In this document: positions 20,881 through 32,379 of the stretch, in pieces
Position numbering within the stretch: position 1 is the first letter of the stretch
How the letters are laid out: each line of letters starts with the position of its first letter
Origin: Pieris napi
Taxonomy: Eukaryota; Arthropoda; Insecta; Lepidoptera; Pieridae
Direction: 5' to 3'
DNA: 64,000 bases
Assembly (NCBI RefSeq): GCF_905475465.1
Contig: NC_062247.1
Coordinates: 1,116,001-1,180,000, forward strand
Made by a program: the position numbers and the translations under genes
Notes under the pieces: model-generated
Told to the model about the DNA's origin: nothing
Databases searched by the model: none
What the model saw: the letters and a program-made list of their open reading frames with translations, nothing else

Positions 20881-22385
20881 CTATAAGAAATAATATAAGC
20901 AAGTTTGTAATCTCAATAAATAGTGGATATCCGAGTAAGTGGATAGCGGGGCATATTTCACCGTGTGGCAATCGTGTCGCCAACGAAAATAATACTAAAT
21001 GAGTGTGGGTGGGATGCACTTGTAGACACGATTCTTAATTAATGGAGGTGGCATCACGCCTTCGTGGACAAGATTACAATTCTTACTTTACGTCGTGTTG
21101 GTTTGTGTGTGTTAATAACATTAATACACACATATTTGATACGCACCCTGAATATAGCATGTGAGACGGATATATCTAGTTGCACACATGAATTCACAAG
21201 AATTTCATTATAATTAGCTATAAAAAGGTTTAGGTTAGTTTAATTTTTACATTAATAGGTTTTCTATTGTATTAAGTTAGTGTAAAAATAGGAAATGAGT
21301 AATATTTTGTTACTATAAGTATGGCATTAAAGGTACAGCCATAGGACCAAACTTTTTAAATTTGTTTTTTATTTTCTATGGTATCTATTCACTTTAGTTC
21401 ATGATTGAATGAATAATTGGTACACTGTTGCACACGGGCTTATGTGAACATTTGCGGGTTATTACTACCGTATTTATTATAACTGCCTTTTGAGGATGAT
21501 ATAAGTGGATTTCTCGAGATCTCTAACAATTTTATTCTGGGATTATTCCGGTGGTGGTCTAAATGATACTGTGATTATTATAATATGCAGGTTAAAAATA
21601 TATATTGTAAGATATTTAGATTTTATTAGATTTGCTTTTCAATGGTCTGTACATGTGTTAGTAGAACTTCTTTGTCAAAAACGAGATTCGTACACATAGA
21701 CTAAGTTATGTTTACTGTATATGTAGAAACATACAATACCATTTCGCATCATACGAACGACGTTAGAAGAGAAAAATATGCTTTTTCTAAGATATATTTA
21801 TACCATACTTAAATATACAGTTTATGACTTTGCTTTGATTATTTGCTTTAATTTATTTGATTTGGTGGAGTGTCCATGGGTTACCGCCAGAACTATAACA
21901 AAATCTGCTTCTTCTTTGTAGTATTCATTGCTGATGGTCGTGCTTGTCTTAACCTAGCCGATACGTCGACTACATCTTCACTGCTCTATCTTCGGGTTGT
22001 CTTAGGGTATAAGGGATGTTGAGACCCATTTTTGTCTTTATTTGGTCAGACCAACGGAACCCGCCAACAAGTAAGAGACAGTCTTCTGGTAATCTTTGAC
22101 TTGTTGATAAGAGACTTGTTTGTTCTTCTGCATAACTTGGTATCCGCTACTTTCTCTTCCAGCCTTAAGCCAGATTCAGCCAAAGTATATAATTAGTGTT
22201 TTTTATCCGAAGTCCAATGTGTATTTGCTGCGAAGGGCTGCTATAGGTTTTTATATTGATTTATGCTTAAAATTTTGTATAATCCTAAATCGACGTCACT
22301 TCATCGTCAACTAAAAGACCTGGGTTCATTTTCATGAAATTCGAAATAGCGTCTCTATCGGTAAATGCTTTACGATTAAATTCTT
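20881..22385. other. Mostly unassigned; one LINE scrap
   Basis: A short family D 3' end occurs at 21325-21375 ('aggtaca', 'ggaccaaactttttaaatttg'). I recognise nothing else; short frames here are AT-driven. Confidence 0.4.
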
Positions 22386-22389
22386 AATA

Positions 22390-22465
22390 TCATAATGTCG
22401 AGCTATTCAAAGGGGAAAGCTGCCAGTATCTTTGGAACCTTGCCTAAAGGGACTCCTTTTAATAA
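22390..22465. repeat. Inverted-pair repeat (family G)
   Basis: It is the reverse complement of 8583-8660, including CCTTGCCTAAAGGGACTCCT. Confidence 0.5.
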
Positions 22466-22494
22466 TATATTTTAAGTTATGTATCTATCTATTT

Positions 22495-22780
22495 CATGGT
22501 TTATATACATACCATTTAGGTTCTGTTTCGCAATGTATGGATAAAGTACCAAATAGATATGCAACATATAAATTATTTGGAAGATAAATTGTGCTATTTG
22601 ACATTCACCGGACTCATACATGATGGACTTTATATGACGAATAGCGCTAACTGAAAGTCGTGAAACGCAAAAATTGTGTTTATCCTACCAATAAGTAATA
22701 AATAGCTAATTTTGAACTTATGTAGAACTTATCCGTACATTGTGAAACAGACCCTAAATGGTATTTATATAAACCATTTA
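22495..22780. mobile_element. MITE with ~42-bp inverted ends
   Basis: The left ATGGTTTATATACATACC, then ATTTAGGTTCTGTTTCGCAA, is mirrored at the right by TTGTGAAACAGACCCTAAAT and GGTATTTATATAAACCAT, with few mismatches. The interior is noncoding. No clear duplicated target is visible. Confidence 0.75.
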
Positions 22781-23067
22781 ATATAATAGACATCAGATAC
22801 CTCGTCCAATAAAATGTCGCCCTACGTCTTCCTACTCGGCGAGATTAGTTTTATGTCTCAGTGAAGTTTATCTCTAAGATTATTCACGAGTCCGTTGAAC
22901 GATATATTTAAACACTTTTTACTCTATTTCTCTATTCTGGAATAACACGTATTGCGTATTTAATATATTTTTAGTGTAACGTTCGCCGAGGCGCCATGGA
23001 ATGTCGCAAGACGTAATTTCACGCGAGTATGAGGCAAATTGTTTATTAATCTAAAAGTGAGAAGCGA

Positions 23068-23117
23068 AATTATACCTTATTTAATGCTAAGCTATTAGTA
23101 TTAAATAAGGTATAATT
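23068..23117. repeat. 18-bp inverted repeat (hairpin)
   Basis: AATTATACCTTATTTAAT (23068-23085) is perfectly inverted at 23100-23117 with a 14-nt loop. Confidence 0.8.
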
Positions 23118-24370
23118 ACAATTATGTATGTCAATTTTTTTTTTTAAATTACCCGAAAACCTTTTGATCTTTTTAAGTAGCCTACGAGTAGCATATTTGT
23201 TAAGCGTAGTGCGTAGTAAGCGGGGAATGGGAGCTTGTTGACACTTGACTGTGGGAGTAGAACAGCAAAAAGGTTGTTTCTGGCAGCGGTGATAATTGTG
23301 CGGAATGTACCGTCTCATATATATTTCAATTTCTCAATTATCATTCATTTCAAATTTGATCAAAGCTAATTCCCTACGAAGATCTAGAGTGACTCTAAAA
23401 TTTCCCCAAGAACCTCGTAGGGAAGCTGTAATATTTTAAATTATGTTTATGTGAAGTGAATAGGAAATTTATTTTCAACACACGGATGTTTCAAAACGAA
23501 CGTTTAAAATAGTTTCTTAACAAAATTAAATGATTATCAAATAACGTTATAGAACTGAATGATTCCATATAGGGAAACAGGGAAGTACAATTTGACTTAG
23601 GGTCCTTCAAGAAAAGAGTACTAATTCTTAAAAGACCGGCAACGCAATCACATAACATCAGGTGAGCCTCCTGTCCGTTTGGCCTCTGTTCTATTAAAAA
23701 AACAGTAAATTGCGTCAAGGGACAGTTTTATAAATCACAGTAATCTGTTATACAGACGATGAATCACGTTTACGTATGCTTATTATATTTATTTTTATAC
23801 TCTGTACTGGAGAAGCGTCTTTCTATGAACGAAAGGAAATCAAGCACGCCGTGTAGTTAAATAACCTGCAGAGACACAACCGCAATGATGTTCTCCATCC
23901 GGACCTCAATGTAGACGTCATCACAATAATCAAAAATATTGCTGGATCCCACCAACACGTGAATGTCGAGACAGTTCAACTTCTATTCACCACCTAGTGA
24001 GGAGTCTGAAAAGAACAAGATGATTCGAATTACTGTGTCTGCTAAAGAGTAGAGATTTTTTAAACAAGAACTGAGTGTCTTCCCCTTAATAGAGTCTAAA
24101 TAGTTAGTTAGTTAGAGTCTAAGAGTTATAGGTGTCTTTCTTATTAAGAAAGTTTCTTATAAGAAAACTGAAAAGGGAAATAGGATCAATGAACGGGTTG
24201 AAGAAGCCTCCCCAACACCACGAAAGAGTTAAAGCGCCATGTCAACATTACTATTATCAAATTCCAAATAATTCAATTAACATGTAAAGTTTTAAATATT
24301 ACTAAAATTATAACTAGTATTATTAAAAATACGACTGTAAATTAAACGTGAAATTTCTGACAATGTTTAT
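23118..24370. other. Mostly unassigned; one family B LINE piece
   Basis: At 23585-23700 (+) 'gacttagggtccttcaagaaaag', then ATCAGGTGAGCCTCCTGTCC is a family B LINE 3' end. I cannot name anything else. The stretch 23840-24000 looks somewhat coding-like ('cctcaatgtagacgtcatcac') but holds no family motif I can name. Confidence 0.4.
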
Positions 24371-24374
24371 TACT

Positions 24375-24605
24375 TCAAACTTGAGGTTGTAGGTTCGATC
24401 CCAGGCTGGTGTACCAATGGAATTTCTGTCTATGTGCGCGATTTACTTTGGCTCGAACGGTGAAGGAATCGTGAGGTAACCGATCCAAAAAGTTGATGGC
24501 GTGTGTCAGGCACAGGAGGCTGATCACTTGCCTATTAGATTGAAAAATTATCATTAAACAGATGACTTACGCCCAGGCCTAAAAAGGTTGTAGCGCTTTT
24601 GTATT
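24375..24605 (+). mobile_element. tRNA-derived SINE, 5' truncated
   Basis: It starts inside the head (GGTTGTAGGTTCGATCCCAG) and runs to 'gcctaaaaaggttgtagcgc'. Confidence 0.6.
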
Positions 24606-25194
24606 TTTTTTTTTTTTCGTTTATTATTATGTTACTACATGAAGAATTAACAATTCAAAAGTGCTTTCAAAGTTTCATTAAATAAAATTAACTGATAAGA
24701 GTCTTTATAATAAATAAAATGTTATCAATTAATTTGAAGTACTTTCCAATTTGTAGAGCTCAAAGTAAAGTGTAAAGTCAAACCCTTGCCTCACTTGGAG
24801 CTGAGTAAGATTACTAAAGGCTTAGATTACTTTAGGCTTTCAGGGTCAGATTACTAAAGCCTTCAAGAAAATAAAACCAGTTTCATCGTTCGCGCTATGT
24901 TTCCTGAATCTCATCCTTAAAACGAACGCAAAATAAGGAAAAACATATAATATATTTTCTTCTAATCAATAGCTTAACAGTTGGCACTTAGTGCGTGGCA
25001 CAAGGGTCGCGATGTCGGCACCTCGCGTGTTACACTTTAATTGCTCAACTTTTCCGCTTTTCGCCGTGCTCCGTTTACACCTTATTGGTCTATGTCTATG
25101 CCCGAAAAAGTCACAAAAATGAATTACAATAAAGACTGAACAAAACTGTTCTTACTTACGTCCAACACACAAATTAATAAATAGAAAATTAAAA

Positions 25195-25395
25195 CAAATT
25201 TATAAAGTTTCCCTGTGGCAGTGTTATTTTAATGCTGGCAACATTTCCTCGCTGTATTGCGATTGCGTTGAGCGAGGAAAGCACCAGCTCTGGTGTCGCC
25301 GGTACTATCTTGCACCTACTTAAATTTTTAATTAGCGCCTGTGCACTTGAACCCCACGGCCCAAGTGTCCCTACCCAAAGGGAATACCCTACCCA
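25195..25395 (-). mobile_element. LINE ORF2 3' end (family D)
   Basis: The minus strand reads AIAIQRGNVASIKITLPQG. A duplicated 'ctacccaaagggaata' occurs at its left border, where it appears in tandem (25371-25405). Confidence 0.6.
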
Positions 25396-25471
25396 AAGGG
25401 AATAAATCAAAGTTCTCAAATATTAATATTTACTTTTTTCTTGCTAAACGTATCACTTTTTATATTTTCGC

Positions 25472-25702
25472 AGAGCTCATGTGAACATATATACATTTAA
25501 ACATACCAGCTACTTAAACACTATAATGCCGAATGGTAAGACAGAAGTACTTGCGCCAGTAACTATCGTGTCTAAAGACACCGCACGCGTGTCGGACTTA
25601 TACAACTTCATGAAGTGCGTGGAACAAATATCTGGTCTCACCTACGACGCTTTTACTGCTTTAACACCCCTCATTTATTCATTGTTCTTCAAATATAAAT
25701 AA
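25472..25702 (+). CDS. Orphan coding exon-like segment
   Basis: An acceptor (TATATTTTCGCAG, ending 25471) precedes a frame of about 76 codons ending TAA at 25702. The frame is entered with one base completing a codon (AHVNIYTFKH...). It has balanced amino-acid use (TEVLAPVTIVSKDTARVSDL, then a Cys/Gly/Tyr-containing stretch) unlike neighbouring AT-driven frames, and ends in hydrophobic LIYSLFFKYK. An internal ATG (25481 is not an ATG-certain start; the first clear one precedes PNGKTE) could also start a small protein. I do not recognise the family. It could be the last exon of an unrecognised gene, a transposon piece or chance. Confidence 0.35.
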   Translation, partial: RAHVNIYTFKHTSYLNTIMPNGKTEVLAPVTIVSKDTARVSDLYNFMKCVEQISGLTYDAFTALTPLIYSLFFKYK

Positions 25703-25727
25703 CAAGTCATTAATGTTGCATGTTAGA

Positions 25728-25950
25728 TAGTTTATTTAGGTGGCAGCAAAATATTCTATTATCTTTGAACTACTATATTCTGTGCATTGTTTTTATCTGT
25801 GTTTTTCAACATTCAAATCTGTTATCATCTTTTATTATATATCATAGTTTATTTGGGTGGAGGCAAAATAGTCTATTATCTTTGAACTATTATGTTCTGT
25901 TCGTTGTTTTTTATCTGTGTTGAAACATTCAAATCTGTAGATAGCTTCTA
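25728..25950. repeat. Two-copy tandem duplication (~115 bp units)
   Basis: 'tagtttatttaggtggcagc' to 'caacattcaaatctgt' is repeated once, as 'tagtttatttgggtggaggc' to 'gaaacattcaaatctgt', with moderate divergence. It lies just downstream of the orphan exon-like segment. Confidence 0.75.
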
Positions 25951-27410
25951 AAGACTAACCTCCTTATTCAATTCTCACTCTTATTATCATAGCATACACA
26001 CAATTTGACAGAAAGAGACAAAACAGTACTGTAGAAAAGAGGTCAATTAGATTAGTTTGATGAATAAGGGGGTAAAATTGGCTTCTATTTTCCAATGTAT
26101 CCCCTAGCATAAATTTAAATCTCCCCTTTCAGCATGGACAAACACACGTACTATTTCTCCCAGGCATATTATCCACAAAATAATATTTTTCCAGACAAAA
26201 CATACGCATAAAAGCTCTGACCACTGAATCATGTACGAAAAGTGTTATTCACAAATTTTACCACGTTCAATGTATCAAAGTCGAACTCCCTTTCAAAGGG
26301 TGGGAAAGTTTTGACAGCAGGTGTTATATTTATGCCCGGGTATTGCGTGTACAGCCTACTTATGCCTTTTTAAATATAGAACACATTCAAAATGTCACAT
26401 TGCATCCATATATTAAAAATATGAAAGACAATTTGTTTGTCTTTGCTAGAACTTAATTTCGTCGTCGTTGTCTTTGGTACACCTATTCACGAGTCACGGA
26501 CCACATGGTCTCTGACGTTACGTTACGTTTCAGGCTGTTGTCCGTAGAGCAAGAAAGAAATAGAGTCTTTCCTCCAACTTCGATTTTGTTCACTTTGGAG
26601 TAGAGACTCTTTCTCCGTGGGGCTCAAGTGCACAGACGCTAATTAAAGATTTAAGTTGTCGCCTGTTAGTTAATACCGGGGACCTCAGAGCTGATGCTTT
26701 CCTAGCTCAACGAATAAGTATCGCAATACAGCGAGGAAATGCTGCCAGCGTTAAAGGTACACTGCCAAGGGGACTACATATTTTTATTTTCTTTTTATTA
26801 ATTTTTAATTTATTGTAAATACTGTATATTTAATTGTTATGTTGAGGTTATTTAAATATAAATATCAATTGATTTGATTTTATATAAATCATTTTACAAT
26901 TAATTAAATCATGTAGGTACACGAAATGTATTGAATTTTGACATACGGGAGTCAAAGTACGCGCTTAAGTCGACTTCAAATCCTACTCTAGTATAATCCT
27001 TAAGTGACACTCGAAAGTAAACTAATTAGCTTCCGAATCTCAAAATACCCAATACCCTTTTACGAAGTGTCTGAGAACACGGAAACGTCCCATGTCCCTA
27101 TTTCCCGAAACGTACTTATTTAAATATTCCCAGAGGTGAATGCACTCTCATTAAAAACAAAACTAAGTTCTATTTCTTTTGATGTACATCGATGCTCGAG
27201 TGAGAGAGATATTCAGTCCTCGCGCGCTAAAGGAGCGATAGTTGTGACAGGTTACAAGTGCCTATGGAGGAAGGGATGTACCAAGAAATTATCGATAAAT
27301 AATTAAACAAGATAACCGAAAACATAAGTCAATTAAGTAGAATACATTTAAAATAAACTGACATCAAGAAAATGAAATTGTTGCTACTGCTTAATAAAAG
27401 CTCCCACTTC
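25951..27410. other. Mostly unassigned; family D LINE at 26620-26775
   Basis: At 26620-26775 (+) 'ctcaacgaataagtatcgc' and 'acagcgaggaaatgctgcca' mark a family D LINE ORF2 3' end. The rest holds nothing I can name. Confidence 0.4.
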
Positions 27411-27540
27411 CTTAAATATTTCCTCGCACCATCTTTGGTAAGGTGTAAAATGTCTACATCTTTATATATTGTATCGTATTTAGCTAAAAACATTGCCATA
27501 TAATTCATGTTCGTACGGCACATGGAATAATTGTGAATAT
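27329..27540 (-). repeat. Diverged repeat shared with 12915-13050
   Basis: The minus strand has a short open frame (AMFLAKYDTIYKDVDILHLT, then a Lys/Arg-rich stretch). The second copy at 12915-13050 is frame-broken, so this is more likely a transposon-derived coding scrap than a host gene. Confidence 0.35.
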
Positions 27541-27579
27541 CTTGTCACGTACTATTGAGGGATTCTTCTTCTTTTAGTG

Positions 27580-27745
27580 CCTCTTCATTATTGGAGGTTG
27601 GCTGTCAGTCTCTTGAAGTGGGTCTTGTCCTGTGCCAGATGCAGCAACTCTTCAGCAGTACAAATACTCAATACTCGTTCGCTCCCTAATGTTGCGAATC
27701 AATGATTTCTTCCTTCCACCAACACGTAATTTACCCTGAATTTTA
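27580..27745 (-). pseudogene. LINE ORF2 C-terminal remnant
   Basis: The minus strand reads GKLRVGGRKKSLIRNIRERT, then a stop and LAQDKTHF-like sequence in another frame. This matches the 'GRRK-SWL-NIR-WTG ... LA-DR' ending of LINE proteins. It is frame-broken. Confidence 0.5.
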
Positions 27746-28117
27746 ACCATTATTATTAATTGAAGGAGGTGGTAGCGGACGTGGTGCAACACAGCCCATT
27801 TACGCAATTTTTACGAGGGATTCTTAAAGAAATTAATGATAGCAAATAGGAGCTCTCTATCCGTCCATTAAGAATAGCGTGTAAAAAAATAAATAAATAG
27901 CGTATGCTTGATACCTAGTAATTGAGACAAATATTTGCGGTATTAGAAATTATTTCGTACACTTTCGTCTATCTAAAAGCTGTTTATGTGGCGTAGAATA
28001 AGGACCGAACAAAGTTGGTCTAAGTGTATCAAAATCAACTGTATAATTTGTTTTATATATAATCTCGTACTGTCTTAAAGTAATACTATAGCTATGATGG
28101 AGTGGCTCAAGAGCGCA

Positions 28118-28265
28118 AACTCAAAATAACTTTATTCATATAGGTAACCAAGTACACTTATGAGCGTCAACTGAAAATATGTTAAATTGATTCTAAATTT
28201 ACATTTAGTACCAGTTCGCAAGTCAAGGGCGTAGAGCGGGCAAGAAACTTTTCGCCACTCCTTTT
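28118..28265 (-). mobile_element. LINE 3' UTR fragment (family C)
   Basis: 'aataactttattcatataggtaac' to 'caagtcaagggcgtagagcg' matches family C. Confidence 0.55.
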
Positions 28266-28269
28266 AATA

Positions 28270-29150
28270 ATGAAACATGACAGACACACATACAAGATAT
28301 ATAGAAAAATATATCTATATACTAATTATTATTATAGAAGTGTCCTTCAATAGTTTCATTGAATTACAAAAATAGGCACGAAAATGTAAATACAACATAC
28401 GTCCATAAAAAACAAAACAACAACGAATTTAAAAGCCGCTTGAACTCGACAAAACCACAGCACAGCACAACACTAGAATAGTGTCACATTACGGGCACGC
28501 GCGGCCCTTATTTTTATTTTGTCAAATTGTAACTGAAATAAAGCGGTCGCTCGTAATAAAAATACCGTGGTACTGTTATTGCAACGGAAATAGCGACGGC
28601 TGTCCTCCCTCTTCGCTCGCTCTGCATGTACTTATTGTTTTATTCTTGTTTAATATAGACGTTTATAAGTGAAACTATCATTTCGTATGGGGCATGTACC
28701 AACTAGTGCAGAAAACAAACATGTCTCTGACAAATCTTCATTGCCCCAATGACACACTTGGAATACAGAATGTCAAAAGTCAAAAATCATTTATTCATAT
28801 AGTAGGCCGGGAGATAGTAACACAAAATAGTGGGTAATTTGTACCAGTATGGCGGTTCTTCAGGGGTCTAATTACGAAATGAAAAAAGAAAAATGATGGT
28901 CATTTCGCTGGTACCGGCGTCCCAATCGCGTAGGAGTTAGTCGAACTTGTAGGATTAATACCGACTTTTAAACGATTTGTTCCACAAAAATTCTAGTATT
29001 TTCCGATAGTCCATAAAAAATAAGAGGTGGCAGTGCCAATTGTACCAAACCATTTGTACCAGGCTAATTTTTGCACAGTTAATCATCGTCATGCAGCCAC
29101 TTACGAAAACCACCATGCCATACTTTTCGGTTCCAAATGGCCGCTGTACC
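28270..29150. other. Nothing recognised
   Basis: It contains overlapping short frames and a family C scrap at 28770-28805. No domain motifs are seen. Confidence 0.4.
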
Positions 29151-29179
29151 GCCAAAAATCAAGCAATCTCTCACGCAAC

Positions 29180-29372
29180 GCACTTCCTAGCCTTCTGGAA
29201 TTGTCAGTCCATCACTTATCAGTTGTGCCTCCTGCCCGTTTGCCTCCGTTTAGAATGGAGCAAGTGGGCTGGAAGATCACCTGATGATAAGTGGTACTGC
29301 CTCCTAAGGACGCTCAGAATTCCAGAAGGCGTGCGTGCGTTGCCATTGCACATGCTAAGAGAAGTTAACTAT
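29180..29372. mobile_element. Head-to-head family B LINE fragments
   Basis: A + oriented terminus ('cagttgtgcctcctgcccgtttgcctcc') is followed directly by an inverted one ('agatcacctgatgataagtgg' to 'gcgtgcgttgcc'). Together they form an imperfect palindrome. Open frames seen here are by-products of this repeat. Confidence 0.5.
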
Positions 29373-29387
29373 GGAAAAGACTAACTC

Positions 29388-29565
29388 AAACTCAAAATAT
29401 CTTTATTCATATAGGTAAACAAGGACACTTATGAAAATCAAAAAATAAGTTAAATTAATTGTAAATTTACATTTACTAACAGTTCGCAAATCAAGGGCGT
29501 GGAGTGGGCAAGAAGAACTAGCAAGAAACTTTCCGCCACACTTTTTAATCGCAAATTTTTCAGTC
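29388..29565 (-). mobile_element. LINE 3' UTR fragment (family C)
   Basis: 'atctttattcatataggtaaac' through 'gcaagaaactttccgccacac' is family C with little decay. Confidence 0.55.
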
Positions 29566-29984
29566 ATACAATTTGTTTGTACTGGAGCAAATCAATCCCA
29601 AGGTATCATTTAAGTTTTCGTCAAATTTATAAAAAGCTTTATTGATTAATTTACGTTTAACGAGGGCTTTGTATTTATTTAGTGATAATTATCTAATTTC
29701 GCTTGGGAGTTGTTGTGAAAACGAATACAATTTCCATATAAGGAGCGGTTTATCTTCTAGAGCCTGGACAAAATTATAGATTAAATTTATAAGTAGGTAC
29801 GCATTATTTTAATCTATAATTTTGTCGTCCTCTTTCCGTCGTGGATTGCATATTACTGAAATAGATACAGTGTCATTCACCCGTCTAACTTTGTAAAAGC
29901 ACTTACATGACGCCAGTGATAACTTAAAATGTAACACATTTATTGAGAATTGCAAGGATTTGATTATGCGTTGCCAGTTCACTT

Positions 29985-30110
29985 TGCCAGAGTCAATAAG
30001 GTGGCTTGAGCGTGCTACTTTCATCCATGAGGTCATTGGTTCGACACCCGGCTGTGCACCAATGGAGTTTTCTATGTATACATTTAATACTCTCTTTCCT
30101 AGCGTTGCAA
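29985..30110 (+). mobile_element. SINE head fragment
   Basis: 'tgaggtcattggttcgacaccc' and 'ggctgtgcaccaatggagtt' match the SINE head. The 3' half is missing. Confidence 0.5.
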
Positions 30111-30497
30111 GGTGGAACAGCAACACTGTGATCTCCTAAGTCATCTGTCTACCTAGTGGGAGACCGTCCAACTTTTCGCCGTCTGGTTCTCGGCCTCTAT
30201 GCCAATTTTTCAATTCGAATCATATCAACAAAACGTTCAGCTTCATATGTTTCATTAATCAAATATTAATTACTCTCTAGGTAGGTACTATATAGCTATA
30301 AGTAAATATTCAAGAGAAACGGCAGGAGAACACCAATCAACCTTGCTTTTTTGGTGATTATGCCATTAAATTGTAGCTTATGTGAAACGTTGGTACATAC
30401 TTTCAACACAGCGCCATCTGTAAGAATTGCGACTATCAAATAATAAACAAATATTTTGCAATAAAATAATATTGCGGGTATAAATTGAGATGTAAGC

Positions 30498-30625
30498 TAT
30501 CCTATCTTTTAAGTTGGATCAAACTACACACGGTGTACAAATTTGATTGATATCGGTTCGGTAGTTTAGGAGTCCATAGCGGACAAACAACGTGACACGT
30601 AATAAATATATATTAAGATATATAT
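30498..30625. repeat. Family F-like repeat end
   Basis: 'tcaaactacacacggtgtac' and 'ggttcggtagtttaggagtcc' followed by 'gacacgtaat' resemble the conserved right end of family F (7943, 52065) but are quite diverged. Confidence 0.35.
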
Positions 30626-31124
30626 ATATCAAAGTAATTTTTTTCCTATTCGACGTTTAAAACATTGTTGTTATATATTTAGTGTAAATAGGTAAAATAT
30701 AACTAGATGTACATTACACTAACCGCACATTACGACGGTAATTTTGAAGAATGTCTAGAACGTAATAATTTATTACCACGCTTTTCGCGGAAATATTACC
30801 TTGGTAAAACAGGGATATAAGTATTATCACCAGTCTTTATTTGTTTTTAAACTGTGGCATTAATTGTTGTATTGTAGAATTACAACCTAAACTGAAACTA
30901 TCTTCATGATTGTTGTTATCTATTTCAGGAAAGTATTATTAGGTAAACGAGTAACACTAACATTGCGCACAAAATGATTTCTTACAAAAGAAAGTCAAAA
31001 ATGATTAAACATTATTATTATTAAGACTTTTTTGCTGACAGCTATATAAACATTCGTTTTAGTTACATAACCTAACTAAATTAGATAATAAATAATACCG
31101 GCTTTGGTAATCAGTATATCGTGT

Positions 31125-31230
31125 AACACATATGCCTCTTCCAGTTGCTTCCATTCTTTTCTAATGTCCTCTTCTTGTCCAAGTTATGCCTCCTATTCTC
31201 TTTATATCGTCTGCCCATCTCTTGCCCTGT
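31125..31230 (-). pseudogene. RTE-like LINE tail remnant
   Basis: 'gcctcttccagttgcttccattc' and 'tctttatatcgtctgcccatctc' are the minus-strand counterparts of the W-LEEA tail and the W-DDIK segment of RTE-like ORF2. Only fragments remain. Confidence 0.45.
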
Positions 31231-31589
31231 CTTCCTCTTTTCCTTTCACTAAACGAAAATTGATTGATATCTTGAAGTGTGAGGTGAGCAACAATGGATA
31301 TCCAGACAGATTATAAGAATGGATACTCAATCTGGATATCGGCTCTATATCTCAATCCCCCTATAAAGTAAATATAACAAGAATTTAGATTAGTAAATAG
31401 TAGAATTGGATACAAGCCAAGCGGATACCTTGTTATACCAATGATATTTCATTCATTACTGTGGCGCGGATTTGTAGAAATCATTATTTTTACATATTGT
31501 GTTGGAACTTGTGTTATTTTTTATTTTTATTTTTTTTTATTATATATTTAAAGAAGAAATCGTTTATTAAAACCTAAACATAACAATCA

Positions 31590-31812
31590 AATATACAGTA
31601 TTTAGAAATTAATAAATAGAAAATTAAAACCAATTTAAATGTTTGGTCCCTGTGGCAGTGTACCTATAATGGCAGCATTTCCTCGCTGTATTGCGATACT
31701 TATTCGTTGAGCAAGGAAAGCACCAGCTCTGGGGTCACCGGTACTATCTACCAGGCGCCAACTTAAATCTTTAATTAGGGCCTGTGAACCCCACGGCCCA
31801 AGAGGCTCAACT
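31590..31812 (-). mobile_element. LINE ORF2 3' end (family D)
   Basis: The minus sense encodes an AIQRGNAA-like ending; the copy includes 'ccctgtggcagtgtacc' and 'ctcgctgtattgcgatactt'. It is among the longer family D copies. Confidence 0.55.
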
Positions 31813-32092
31813 TCAAGAGGAACAAAATCGGTAATATTTTGGTTTAATTTTTCTTTATCTCTTCGTGTTTGTTATGTTTGCCTATAAGTGCTTGTCACAT
31901 TAAATCTTGTTTTTTATTTTTCTTGTACCAATGTATCAGTGTGCCGAGCGTTGGCAAGCTTTTATAACATATATAATCGAGGCATTACGTTTTTTTATGA
32001 TTCAATTGTTTTTTTTTTTCACTTAATTAAAAATTATACGTAAAAACAGGCTCAATAACATATTTAACAAATATATATACATATTTAGTTTG

Positions 32093-32375
32093 ATAGTGTT
32101 AGCTTAGTAGCTTCAGCGTGCGACGCTCATCCCTGAGGTCGTAGGTTGGATCCCCGCCTATGTACCAATGGAACTTTTTTATGTGCGTATTTAACATTCG
32201 CTCGAACGGTGAAAGAAAACATCGTAGGAAACCGACATGTCTTAGACCTAACAGTCAAGGGCGTGTGTCAGGCGCAGAAGTCTGATCACCTCTTTCCCTA
32301 TTACATTGACAAATAATCGTGGAATACAGAAATCTGAGGCCCAGGCCTAAAAAGCTTGTAGCGCCACTGTTTTAT
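32093..32375 (+). mobile_element. tRNA-derived SINE, near full length
   Basis: The head 'gtgttagcttagtagcttcagcg' and the tail 'cccaggcctaaaaagcttgtagcgcc' are both present. Confidence 0.65.
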
Positions 32376-32379
32376 TTAT

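Noticed and set aside
29027..29384. 85- and 114-codon + frames
   Set aside because: They run through head-to-head LINE family B fragments; composition and inverted structure explain them.
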